Assembly: GCF_043555935.1 (NCBI RefSeq)
Contig: NZ_JBIGIB010000005.1
Span: forward strand, 186,001-250,000
DNA from: Pelomonas baiyunensis
GTDB lineage: Bacteria; Pseudomonadota; Gammaproteobacteria; Burkholderiales; Burkholderiaceae_C
DNA length: 64,000 nt
Direction of reading: 5' to 3'
Shown piece by piece: positions 16,399 through 25,886 of this stretch (position 1 is its first letter; each line of letters starts with the position of its first letter). Position numbers and translations under genes: made by a program. Under the pieces are notes generated by a model that did no database searches, had not been told where the DNA came from, and saw only the letters and a program-made list of their open reading frames with translations.

Positions 16399-17424
16399 AT
16401 GACGACCCGCTCGTTCCCCACCCCGCGCCACCCCGCTCGCACCCTGGCCTGGGCCGCCGCACTGGCCTTGGGCTCGTGGGCCGCCCAGGCGGACACGGTG
16501 AACGGCGCGAATCTGAAGGTGACGCTGGACGCATTGCCCGGCACCTTCAGCCAGGTGGTCACGCAGGGGGCGGCGGGGCACTCCATCCTGACCTTGTCGT
16601 GGACGGGGCTGTACAACGGCACCGGTTGCGGCGGGCTCTGCCCGACCGGGGCCGCCACCTTTGTGCAAGGGGTGGCGCCGGGCCTGAGCAAATACAGCAG
16701 CTTTGACCTCTTCACCACGATGGCCGTCGCACCGCTGGCCGGTTGGCAGGTCAACGCCATCACGTACCGCCTGGGCGCCCGGCAAACGGGGGAGTCCACC
16801 GCCACCGCCAACGGCGGCAACCCGAACAACGCGATCTACAGCCTCTACCAAGGCAGCAATGGCAGCGCGCGGGTGGACTACGGCATCTCGGCCGCACCCA
16901 CGCTGGACGCCCTGCCGGCCATGGCGAATGGGGTGGTGAATTCCTCGGTGGCGGGCGCCACGCTGCGGTTCGACCGCGTGAACAACCCGGTCACTCGGGA
17001 CGGCGCGGCTGGCACGGGCTCTGTCACCTCGTTCGGCACGGCCACGCCTGGCGCGGACACGGGGCAGGGCGTGTCGGCCGGGCGGGGCTTGGCGGCATGG
17101 TCCAGCGGCGCAACCACGGCCTATGAATACGGCCACGCCCAGATCAGCCTGGTGCAGGCCTTGTCCGTCGACCAACTCGATGCGAGCGGCCAGGTGATGT
17201 CGAGCACCAACGGCTGGCGCAGCGCGTTCTCGCTCATGCCCGTGTTCTCGGGCTCCGCCTCGGTGCTGGGCAACGCCGAGGCCTCGCTGGCCTTGGGCTC
17301 CGTCTCCATCTCGTTCGATGTGAGCCAGGCCGTGCCGCCCGTGCCGGTTCCGGAGCCCTCCAGCTGGATGCTGCTGGCCGCCGGTGGCGCCTGGGTGTGG
17401 TTCGCCAGCCGCCGTCGGCGCTGA
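16399..17424 (+). CDS. PEP-CTERM sorted exported protein
   Basis: A 341-residue secreted protein. The start at 16399 gives a signal peptide ending LGSWAAQADT. The C-terminus carries the full PEP-CTERM tripartite signal: VPEPSSW, a hydrophobic helix (MLLAAGGAWVWFA) and a basic tail (SRRRR). Exosortase would recognise and process this signal during export of proteins to an exopolysaccharide matrix. The middle region has beta-strand-rich, Gly/Ser/Ala-rich sequence with no enzyme motif. No exosortase gene is present in the window. Function beyond surface sorting is unknown. Confidence 0.88.
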   Translation: MTTRSFPTPRHPARTLAWAAALALGSWAAQADTVNGANLKVTLDALPGTFSQVVTQGAAGHSILTLSWTGLYNGTGCGGLCPTGAATFVQGVAPGLSKYSSFDLFTTMAVAPLAGWQVNAITYRLGARQTGESTATANGGNPNNAIYSLYQGSNGSARVDYGISAAPTLDALPAMANGVVNSSVAGATLRFDRVNNPVTRDGAAGTGSVTSFGTATPGADTGQGVSAGRGLAAWSSGATTAYEYGHAQISLVQALSVDQLDASGQVMSSTNGWRSAFSLMPVFSGSASVLGNAEASLALGSVSISFDVSQAVPPVPVPEPSSWMLLAAGGAWVWFASRRRR

Positions 17425-17434
17425 GACCTCTCGG

Positions 17435-17455
17435 CGCGGCGCCGTGGGCGCCGCG
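17435..17455. terminator. Bidirectional hairpin
   Basis: CGCGGCGCC (17435-17443) and GGCGCCGCG (17447-17455) form a perfect 9-bp stem with a 3-base loop. It lies between convergent genes (PEP-CTERM protein and ABC ATPase), where it could end both transcripts. Confidence 0.55.
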
Positions 17456-17481
17456 TCAGCCGCTCTTGCGGGGGGGGCAGC

Positions 17482-18542
<1,061 letters not shown>

Positions 18543-18546
<4 letters not shown>

Positions 18547-19820
18547 GGCTGTCTCCTCGGGGCGGTGTTGTTGTCGGGGCGTTGCAGGATGCGGGCGAGC
18601 GTTTGCTGCATCGCCGGCGCGGGAATGTCGCGGTTCCAGTAGTCGCTCACGGCCTTTTCCAGCGCGGTGAGCTGGTCGGGCGGCAGCAGCATTTCGGTGT
18701 TGCCCACCAGGCGCTGGGCGTCGCGCAGGGCGGCCGCGCCCTGCTGGGCGCAGGTGTCGAGGCTTCGGGTGTCGAGGTCGGTGCGGGCGGGCACCGAGCC
18801 CTTGCGGGCGCTGAAGGCCAGCTGCGTGCCGCGGGCGCTGGCCACGCGGGCCAGCAGGGCTTGTGCGGGCGTGGGGCTGGCGGGGTTGGCTGGGGTGACC
18901 GCGCCTGACGCGTCCCGCGGGAACACCAGCACGTCGCCGTCCACGATGTAGGGCGCGCGCGGGCTCAGACCCGGCGCGCAGCCGTAGTCGCGCCCGGGCT
19001 GCTGGCCGGCGGCGCTGAACTCGCCCTTCACCCAGTCGCCCATGAACATCAGCCCCGCGCGGCCGCTGGTGAGCAGGGCGGTGGTGTCGGCCCAGCTGCG
19101 CCCGGGCGAGGCGGCGTCCACATAGCGGCGCAGGCGCTTGAAGTTCAGCAGCACCTGGCGCAGGGCATCGCTTTGCAGCGCGGCGGGGTCGCGGTCGCGC
19201 AGCACGGCCAAGTACAGCTCGCGCCCGCCCTGGTTGGCCAGCAGGGCGTTGAAGAGGTTCAGGTCCTGCCAGGGCTGGCCGCCGTGGGCCAGCGGGATGA
19301 GGCCGGCGGCCTGCAGGCGGTCGAGCGCGGCGAAGAGGTCGTCCACGCTGCGCGGCTCCTGGCGCACGCCGGCCTTGGCCAGCGCGGCCTTGGAACTCCA
19401 CAGCCAGGCCGGCATGTGGATGCTCAGCGGCACGGCGTACACATGGCCGTCCACGCGCACGGCGTCCAGCAGCACGGGGGGCAGCACATCGGCCCAGCGG
19501 CCTTGGGCGGCGAGGTCGTCCAGCGCCGTGAGGTGGCCGTCGCGGGCCAGGCGCCGAAAACTCAGCGAGGGGTTGAACTGCGCGGCCATGGGCGGCGTGC
19601 CCGCCTGGATGCGCGCCTGCACCACGGTGCGTGCCTGCTCGGAGGACGGCACGCCCAGCTCGCGCCACTGGCCGCCGGCACTGCGGTACGCATCGGCCAG
19701 CGCGCGCAGCGCGGCGGTTTCGCCGGGCGACGTCCACCAGTGCACCACGTCCGTCGCCGGGGCCGCCTGCGCCAGGGCTGTGCTCAGCAGCAGGGGGGCG
19801 AGAACGGACAGGCGGCGCAT
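18543..19820 (-). CDS. Glucose-type ABC solute-binding protein (GtsA-like)
   Basis: A 425-residue periplasmic binding protein with a signal peptide ending TALAQA. DVVHWWTSPGETAAL at the mature N-terminus, GDWVKGEF and KGSVPARTDLDTRSLDTC near the C-terminus resemble the glucose/mannose-binding GtsA proteins of pseudomonads and Burkholderiales. The ATG at 19820 has no clear ribosome-binding site. It is divergent from a two-component system, as gts genes often are, but the expected permeases gtsB and gtsC are missing between this gene and the ATPase. Confidence 0.85.
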
Positions 19821-19896
19821 GCCCGAATGATTACGAACAATTAATAAACTTAATAGCGTATTAACCAGTAGCGCGCCCGCCGCTACAGTGCGCGGC
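19821..19896. promoter_or_regulatory. AT-rich divergent promoter region with inverted repeat
   Basis: The 76 bases between the binding protein and the response regulator are strikingly AT-rich for this genome over 19828-19866. They contain TTAATA-GCG-TATTAA at 19850-19864. Promoters in both directions and a binding site for the adjacent response regulator are likely. Confidence 0.55.
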
Positions 19897-20559
19897 ATGA
19901 ACGTGCTGCTTGCCGAAGACGACCCCCTGCTGGCCGATGCGCTGCAGCAGCAGTTGCTGAACGCGCAGTTCAAGGTGGAATGGGCCGAGAACGGCGCCGT
20001 GGCCGAGTACCTGCTGCGCAAGCAGGATTTCGATGTGGCCATCCTGGACCTCGGCCTGCCGTTGGTGGACGGGCTCACCGTGCTCAAGCGCGTGCGCGAG
20101 GCCGGCCGCACCCTGCCCATCCTCGTGCTCACGGCCCTGGACGCGCTGGAGCACCGCGTGGCAGGCCTGCAAGCCGGGGCGGACGACTACCTCACCAAGC
20201 CCTTCGATTTCCCTGAACTCGAAGCCCGCCTGCACGCGCTGATGCGCCGGGGCCGGCCGGCCTCGCAAAGCCAGCAGCTGCGCCGCCTCACGATGGACCG
20301 CACCGCCCGGCGCGCCAGCGTGGGCGGCGACGCCCTGGAGCTGAGCCCGCGCGAGTGGACGCTGCTGGATCTGCTGGTCACCGAGCGCGACCGCGTGGTC
20401 ACCAAGCAGCAGATCGTGGACGCCTGGGGCGCTGACGAAGGCGGCTCCATCGAGGTCTACATCCACCGGCTGCGCAAGAAGCTGGAGGGCTCTGGCCTCG
20501 CCGTGCGCACCGTGCGCGGCCTGGGCTACCTGCTGGAAGCGACCACGTCGCCGGCCTGA
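19897..20559 (+). CDS. OmpR-family response regulator (TctD-like)
   Basis: A 220-residue two-component regulator: receiver domain (about 1-115) with the acidic pair ED at 8-9, phospho-acceptor D51 in VAILDLGLP and the conserved K in DDYLTKPF. An OmpR/PhoB winged helix follows (SIEVYIHRLRKKL...VRTVRGLGYLL). ATG 19897 is chosen over a GTG three codons earlier. Its stop overlaps the next ATG (TGATG), so it is coupled to the sensor kinase. Divergence from the sugar-binding protein suggests it controls that gene. Confidence 0.93.
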   Translation: MNVLLAEDDPLLADALQQQLLNAQFKVEWAENGAVAEYLLRKQDFDVAILDLGLPLVDGLTVLKRVREAGRTLPILVLTALDALEHRVAGLQAGADDYLTKPFDFPELEARLHALMRRGRPASQSQQLRRLTMDRTARRASVGGDALELSPREWTLLDLLVTERDRVVTKQQIVDAWGADEGGSIEVYIHRLRKKLEGSGLAVRTVRGLGYLLEATTSPA

Positions 20560-21965
20560 TGGGCGCCCCGCCCCGCCGCTCGCTGCACCGGCAGTTGCTG
20601 CTGTGGCTGCTGCTGCCGCAGATCGTGCTGTGGCTGGTGGCCGCGTTCGGTGCCTACCGGCTGGCCAGCCGGCATGCCGACGAGCTGGTGGACGCCAGCC
20701 TGCTGCAGGCCGCGCGGGCGCTGGCGCGGCAGATCAAGCCCACGGCCAGCGGCGTGTTCGTGGACCTGCCCGCTTCGGCGCAAGACATCCTCAGCGTGAA
20801 CCCCGCCAACCCGCAGGAGCGGGTGCTCTACACCGTCAGCTCGCCGCCGGGGCAATTGCTGCTGGGCGACGCCCGCATGCCGCCGCCACCGGGCCAGCCG
20901 GCCTTGAACGAGCCGGTGTTCTTCGACACCGCGCTGCCCGAGGCCATGCGCGTGGTGTCGCTGGATCTGCACCTGGGCGCCGCCGGCGCGCTGGACTCGG
21001 CCATGCGCGTGCAGGTGGCCCGCTCCACCGCCCCGCGCGATCAGCTCGCGCGGCGCATGCTGCTGGACACGGCCTTGCCGCTGTCGCTGTTGATCGGCCT
21101 GATGAGCATGGGCGTGTGGGCCGGCATCCGCAAAGGCCTGAAGCCGCTGGCCGAGTTGCAACGCCAGATGCAAGGCCGCCGCGCCGATGCGCTGGACCCG
21201 GTGCAGCTGCAGGCCGCGCCGGCCGAAGTGGGCGCGCTGGCCGACGCGGTGAACGAGCTGCTGGGCCAGGTGCAGCACAGCCTGGCCACGCAGCGCCGCT
21301 TCATCAGCGACGCGGCCCACCAGCTGCGCACCCCGCTGGCCGGGCTCAAGGGGCAAACGGAACTGGCCCTGGCCGCGGCCACCGACCCGGCGCTGCGCCA
21401 GCGGCTGGAGCGGGTGCATGAAAGCGCAGTGCGCGGCGCGCGCCTGGTGTCGCAGTTGCTGGTGCTGGCGCGGGCCGAGCCGGAGGCCGGCGCCGCCCAG
21501 CCCCGCGAGCCGGTGGACTGCACCCGGCTGGTGAGCGAGGTGGTGGCCGAATGGGTGCCGCGCGCGCTGGCGGCCGGTTGCGACCTGGGTGTGGACCTGC
21601 CCGCCACGCCGGTGCAAACGATGGGCGTGGCGGTGCTCCTGCGTGAAGCACTGGCCAACCTCGTGGACAACGCGCTGCGCTACGCCGGAGCAGGCGCGGC
21701 CATCACGGTGCGCCTGCGCGACGCCGGCGGGCAGGTGGTGCTGGAAGTGGAAGACAACGGCCCGGGCGTGCCCGCTGATCTGGGCGAGCGGGCGTTCGAG
21801 CGCTTTGTGCGCGGCGCCACGGGCGGCGACGGCTGCGGCCTGGGCCTGGCCATCGTGCGGGAGATTGCCGAGCGGCATGGCGGGCGGTGCGAATTGCATG
21901 CGGCGGTGCCCCACGGCTGCGTGGCACGTTTTGTGCTGCCAACGATTGCACTGAACCAAGCGTGA
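20559..21965 (+). CDS. Sensor histidine kinase (TctE-like)
   Basis: A 468-residue inner-membrane kinase partnering the regulator encoded just upstream. A membrane helix near residues 15-35, a periplasmic region resembling the 2CSK_N sensor of TctE kinases, and a second helix near 170-190 precede the kinase core. The phospho-accepting H254 lies in DAAHQLRTPLAGLKGQ, followed by the N box (ANLVDNALRYA) and G boxes (DNGPGVP, GCGLGLAIV). The cue may be a sugar or organic acid; the divergent glucose-type binding protein favours sugar (inference). Confidence 0.92.
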   Translation: MGAPPRRSLHRQLLLWLLLPQIVLWLVAAFGAYRLASRHADELVDASLLQAARALARQIKPTASGVFVDLPASAQDILSVNPANPQERVLYTVSSPPGQLLLGDARMPPPPGQPALNEPVFFDTALPEAMRVVSLDLHLGAAGALDSAMRVQVARSTAPRDQLARRMLLDTALPLSLLIGLMSMGVWAGIRKGLKPLAELQRQMQGRRADALDPVQLQAAPAEVGALADAVNELLGQVQHSLATQRRFISDAAHQLRTPLAGLKGQTELALAAATDPALRQRLERVHESAVRGARLVSQLLVLARAEPEAGAAQPREPVDCTRLVSEVVAEWVPRALAAGCDLGVDLPATPVQTMGVAVLLREALANLVDNALRYAGAGAAITVRLRDAGGQVVLEVEDNGPGVPADLGERAFERFVRGATGGDGCGLGLAIVREIAERHGGRCELHAAVPHGCVARFVLPTIALNQA

Positions 21966-22084
21966 ACTGATGCGCACGGTGGCTGTCTTTGGACGGCTGC
22001 GACACGTGCCTGAAAGCACGCTGCCACGAGCGGCCCCTAGCATCGGCCGCTGGCCCTCGTCTCGAACCCATCTCCACAATTTTG

Positions 22085-24073
22085 ATGAACGTGTCTCTGG
22101 CCCCTGGCGCAACCCGCGCCGCTGCTGCATCAGCACCCACCGCCGCCCGATCCCGGGGTGATTTCTTCCGATACCACGGCTGGCTGGCACCCGGCATCCG
22201 ACTCTTCCGGCGGCTGTCGTTCACGGCCAAGGCGCTTTGGATCGCCACGGCATTTGTGGTGCCGCTGGTGGTGATGCTGGCCTTCCTGTGGCAAGCCGCG
22301 CAGGGCGTCATCGGTGCGGCGCAGGCCGAGCAGCAGGGGGTGGCCTATTTGCGCCCGACCCTGGCGCTGATGCGTGCGGCGCAGGACGCGCGGGCCTCGG
22401 CGATGCTGGGCGAATCACCGGCCGACGCGCTGCGTCGCGCGGAACAGGCGCTGTCCAAGCTGGACGCGGCCGAGCGGGAGATGGGTCAGGCGCTGGGCAC
22501 ACGCAAGGCGTTCGATCAGGTGCGCCAGCGCCACGCCGCGTTGCGAGATGCGCCGCTGGACGCGTCAGCGCTCCCGGCCTACGTGCAATTCAACGACGCG
22601 GTGCTGGCCTTGATCACCGACGTGGCCGACGGGTCCCAACTCAGCCTGGACCCGGACCTGGACACGTACCACATGATGCTGGTGACCGTGATGCACGGGC
22701 CGCTGCAGACCGAGATCCTGGCGCGGCTGCGCGACCTGGGCAGCGCCGTGCTGAAGGCGGGCGCGGCCACACCCGAGCAGCATGACCAGATCTCGAAATG
22801 GTCGGCCTTGCAGTCCTACATGGAGGCCAATGTCGAGCGCTCGTTCCAGCTCGGCGTGGCGGCCTTCCCGGAGGTGGCCAAGCCCATGGACATGGCCGGC
22901 GCTGACGCGGCGCAGGAAGCCTTTCTCAAGGCGGTGGAGACGCAGCTGCTGTCCGGCTCGGTGCAGGGCGACGGCGGCGCCTTGAAACAGCTGGGCAATG
23001 CCGTGGTCGAACGGCAGCACCGCCTGAACGATCAGGTTCTGGAGCGATTGACGACGCGCCTGCAGGAGCGCATCGACGAGCAGCAGCACGGCTTCGCGTT
23101 CAAGCTCATGCTGTCGGGCGCCTTCGTGGCCGTGGCGGCCTACCTGCTGCTGAGCTTCTACCGCGTGATGATGGGCGGCCTGGATGAAGTGGCCGACCAC
23201 CTCAAGGCCATCACCCAAGGCAACCTCACCACCGCCCCGCGCCCCTGGGGCCGTGACGAAGCCGCCAGCCTGATGCTCACCATGGGTGAGATGCAGACCG
23301 CGCTGCGGAGCATCGTGGGCGAAGTGCTGCGGGGCTCGGCCCAGGTGCGCACCTCCAGCCAGGAGATTGCCGGCGCGTCGCTGGACCTGTCGGCCCGCAC
23401 CGAGCAGACCGCCGCCAACCTGGAAGAAACCGCCGCCACCATGGAGCAGATCTCCGCCCAGGTGCAGCACGCCGGCCGCACCGTGGAGCAGGCCAATGGC
23501 CTGATGAAGGACAACGCCCGGGCTGCCGGCGACTGCGGCCAGGCGATTGGCGATGTGGTGCAGACCATGGCCACCATCCGGCAGTCGTCCGCCCGCATCG
23601 GCGAAATCATCGGCGTCATCGACGGCATTGCGTTCCAGACCAACATCCTGGCCTTGAACGCTGCGGTGGAAGCCGCGCGAGCCGGCGAGCACGGCCGCGG
23701 CTTTGCGGTGGTGGCATCGGAAGTGCGCGCCCTGGCCAGCCGTTCGGCCGAAGCCGCCAAGGAAATCAAGACGCTGATCGGCACCAGCATGGACCAGGTC
23801 GAGGCCGGTCACGGCGTGGTGGGCCGGGCGCAGGGGATGATGGTCTCCATCGTCGACAAGGCCGGCCAGATGGCCACCATGATGGATGAGATCGCCCTCA
23901 TCACGCAGCAGCAAGGCCAGGGCGTGGTGGAAGTGGGCCAGGCCGTGCGGGCGCTGGACACCGCCACGCAGCAAAACGCCGCGTTGGTGGAGGAAACCTC
24001 CGCCGCGGCCAAGGCGCTGTCCGAGCAGGCGCAGCGCCTGAGCGAAGAAATCAGCTACTTCAAGCTGAGCTGA
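22085..24073 (+). CDS. Methyl-accepting chemotaxis protein
   Basis: A 662-residue chemoreceptor. The ATG at 22085 is chosen; a longer in-frame option (21989) has no supporting signal. A membrane segment lies near residues 45-70, followed by a periplasmic sensor of about 290 residues, mostly helical, and a second membrane segment. A HAMP-like linker then leads to the signalling domain with the hairpin tip EIIGVIDGIAFQTNILALNA. No C-terminal CheR-binding pentapeptide (NWETF type) is present; the protein ends SEEISYFKLS. Its 3' end overlaps the convergent LysR gene by 14 bases. The ligand is unknown. Confidence 0.93.
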   Translation: MNVSLAPGATRAAAASAPTAARSRGDFFRYHGWLAPGIRLFRRLSFTAKALWIATAFVVPLVVMLAFLWQAAQGVIGAAQAEQQGVAYLRPTLALMRAAQDARASAMLGESPADALRRAEQALSKLDAAEREMGQALGTRKAFDQVRQRHAALRDAPLDASALPAYVQFNDAVLALITDVADGSQLSLDPDLDTYHMMLVTVMHGPLQTEILARLRDLGSAVLKAGAATPEQHDQISKWSALQSYMEANVERSFQLGVAAFPEVAKPMDMAGADAAQEAFLKAVETQLLSGSVQGDGGALKQLGNAVVERQHRLNDQVLERLTTRLQERIDEQQHGFAFKLMLSGAFVAVAAYLLLSFYRVMMGGLDEVADHLKAITQGNLTTAPRPWGRDEAASLMLTMGEMQTALRSIVGEVLRGSAQVRTSSQEIAGASLDLSARTEQTAANLEETAATMEQISAQVQHAGRTVEQANGLMKDNARAAGDCGQAIGDVVQTMATIRQSSARIGEIIGVIDGIAFQTNILALNAAVEAARAGEHGRGFAVVASEVRALASRSAEAAKEIKTLIGTSMDQVEAGHGVVGRAQGMMVSIVDKAGQMATMMDEIALITQQQGQGVVEVGQAVRALDTATQQNAALVEETSAAAKALSEQAQRLSEEISYFKLS

Positions 24074-24980
24074 AGCGGTCCAGGCCGTCCACCAGGCGCC
24101 GGCACAGGCGCGGGTCGGCCAGCCGCTCCAGCCACCAGGCCAGGGCGCGGCCGTCGCTGGCCCGCCAGCCCAGGTACAGGGTGTTGGGCTCGCGCGGCAC
24201 GCTGACGATGCGGGCCACCAACTCGCCCCGGGCCAGCAGCGAGGCCACGCGCGCCTCGGGCAGCCAACCCACCCCCAGGCCCGCGCGTTGCGCCTGGATC
24301 TTGGCCGCCATCGTGGGCACCGCCAGCGTGGGCTGGCCGGCGCCGTGACCATACGCGCGGCCTTCGTGGCGGCGTGAGGTGTCCGGCACCACCACCGCGC
24401 GATGGGCGCGCATCTGCTCCACCGTCAACGGTTGCGGCGCCTGGCCCAGTGGGTGGCGCGGTGACACCGCGTACACCCACCGCATCTGGCCGAGTTCGCG
24501 CCACTGCACGCCCAAGCCGGGCGGCGGCTCGTTGGTGGCGCCCACCACCAGGTCCGCACGGCCCTCGGCCAGGGCCTCCCAGGTGCCGCCCAGCACCTCG
24601 TGCGTGACCCGCAGGCTCACGCCGGAGTCCAGTGTGTCGAAGTCCTGAATGACCGGCAGCAGGCTCTCGAACTCAATGACCTCGTCGGTGGCAATCCAGA
24701 GCCGGTCCTCCCACCCCTTGGCGACTTGCGTGACCCGGCGCGTGAGCCGCTGCATGTCGTCCCGCAGCCGCACGGCCTCGCGCACCAGCAGCGCACCGGC
24801 GGGCGTGAGTTGCAGGCGGTAGCGGCGGCGGTCGAACAGCAGCGCGTCGAAGCGCCCCTCGATCTGGCGCAGCGTGTACGACACCGTGGACGGCGCCTTG
24901 CCCAGGCGGGCCGCGGCCCGGGTGAGGCTGCCGCTGTCGCCGATGGCCTGCATCAGCTGGATCTCGTCGTCACTGAGCAT
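24060..24980 (-). CDS. LysR-family transcriptional regulator
   Basis: A 306-residue regulator. The ATG at 24980 (MLSDDEIQLMQAI) begins the winged helix directly; a longer frame to 25055 adds a low-complexity leader that LysR proteins lack. The helix-turn-helix is SLTRAAARLGKAPSTVSYTL. The effector domain includes LWIATDEVIEFE and VSLRVTHEVLGGTWEAL, as in a group that often controls a divergent dehydrogenase. It is divergent from the SDR gene with a 116-base gap, so it probably regulates that gene. Confidence 0.92.
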   Translation of the reverse strand: MLSDDEIQLMQAIGDSGSLTRAAARLGKAPSTVSYTLRQIEGRFDALLFDRRRYRLQLTPAGALLVREAVRLRDDMQRLTRRVTQVAKGWEDRLWIATDEVIEFESLLPVIQDFDTLDSGVSLRVTHEVLGGTWEALAEGRADLVVGATNEPPPGLGVQWRELGQMRWVYAVSPRHPLGQAPQPLTVEQMRAHRAVVVPDTSRRHEGRAYGHGAGQPTLAVPTMAAKIQAQRAGLGVGWLPEARVASLLARGELVARIVSVPREPNTLYLGWRASDGRALAWWLERLADPRLCRRLVDGLDRFSSA

Positions 24981-25096
24981 GTTCGAAAGCCTTGCACGAG
25001 TCGGCCCACCGGGCCGGACGTCAAAAACGGGGCTGAAGCCGAGTATCGAGTCCACGGCAACACCGCTGCATCACCCGACTCGAAAGGAACCCCATC

Positions 25097-25831
25097 ATGT
25101 CCAAGCGCTTCACCCACAAGACCGTTCTCGTCACTGGCGGCACCTCCGGCATCGGCCTGGCCGCGGCCCATGCCTTCCAGGCCGAGGGCGCGCACGTCAT
25201 CGTCACCGCCCGCCCGGGCAAGTCGCATGAGGCCCAGGGCTTCGAGCTTGTGCCGCTGGATGCGTCCGACGTGCTGGGCGCGCGTGCGCTGGGCGCCCAT
25301 CTCGCAGCCGCCGGCCGCACGCTGGACGCGGTGTTCATCAACGCGGGCATCGCCGAGTTCGCGTCGCTGGCCGATGCCAGCGAAGACCTGTGGGACCGCA
25401 CCTTCGCCACCAACGCCAAGGGCGCGTTCTTCCTGATCCAGGCGCTGCGCCCGGTGCTGGCGCGCGGCGCGTCCATCGTGCTGAACGGCTCCATCAACGC
25501 CCGCATCGGCATGCCCAACTCGGCCATCTACGCCGCCAGCAAGGCCGCACTCATCTCCCTGGCCAAGACGCTGTCGGCAGAGCTGCTGCCGCAGGGCGTG
25601 CGCGTCAACGTCGTCAGCCCCGGCCCCGTCAGCACGCCGCTGTACGGCAAGCTGGGTTTCGATGACGAGACGCTCCAGCAGGTGGCCGCGCAGATCCAGA
25701 GTCAGGTGCCGCTGGGCCGTTTCGGCACGCCGCAGGAGGTGGCGTCCACGGTGCTGCACCTCAGCGCGCCGGAGTCGGCGTTCATCGTCGGCACCGAGGT
25801 CATCGTGGACGGCGGGATGAGCCAGCTCTGA
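25097..25831 (+). CDS. Short-chain dehydrogenase/reductase
   Basis: A 244-residue NAD(P)-dependent oxidoreductase of classical SDR size. The Rossmann motif is TGGTSGIG near residue 14, the NAG motif appears as INAGIAEFASL, and the catalytic YxxxK is in SAIYAASKAAL with the upstream Ser in LNGSINAR. The end shows the usual GTEVIVDGGMSQL. AAGGAACCCC supports the start. The divergent LysR gene probably controls it. The substrate is not predictable. Confidence 0.93.
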   Translation: MSKRFTHKTVLVTGGTSGIGLAAAHAFQAEGAHVIVTARPGKSHEAQGFELVPLDASDVLGARALGAHLAAAGRTLDAVFINAGIAEFASLADASEDLWDRTFATNAKGAFFLIQALRPVLARGASIVLNGSINARIGMPNSAIYAASKAALISLAKTLSAELLPQGVRVNVVSPGPVSTPLYGKLGFDDETLQQVAAQIQSQVPLGRFGTPQEVASTVLHLSAPESAFIVGTEVIVDGGMSQL

Positions 25832-25854
25832 ACCCGGGAACCCTCGAGTGGAGA

Positions 25855-25884
25855 CAATCGCGGCTCCGTTGTGAACCGCGATTG
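25855..25884 (+). promoter_or_regulatory. Hairpin abutting the oxidoreductase start codon
   Basis: CAATCGCGG (25855-25863) pairs with CCGCGATTG (25876-25884) as a perfect 9-bp stem with a 12-base loop, ending 2 bases before the ATG at 25887. It may end the SDR transcript or mask the translation start of the next gene. Confidence 0.55.
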
Positions 25885-25886
25885 CC

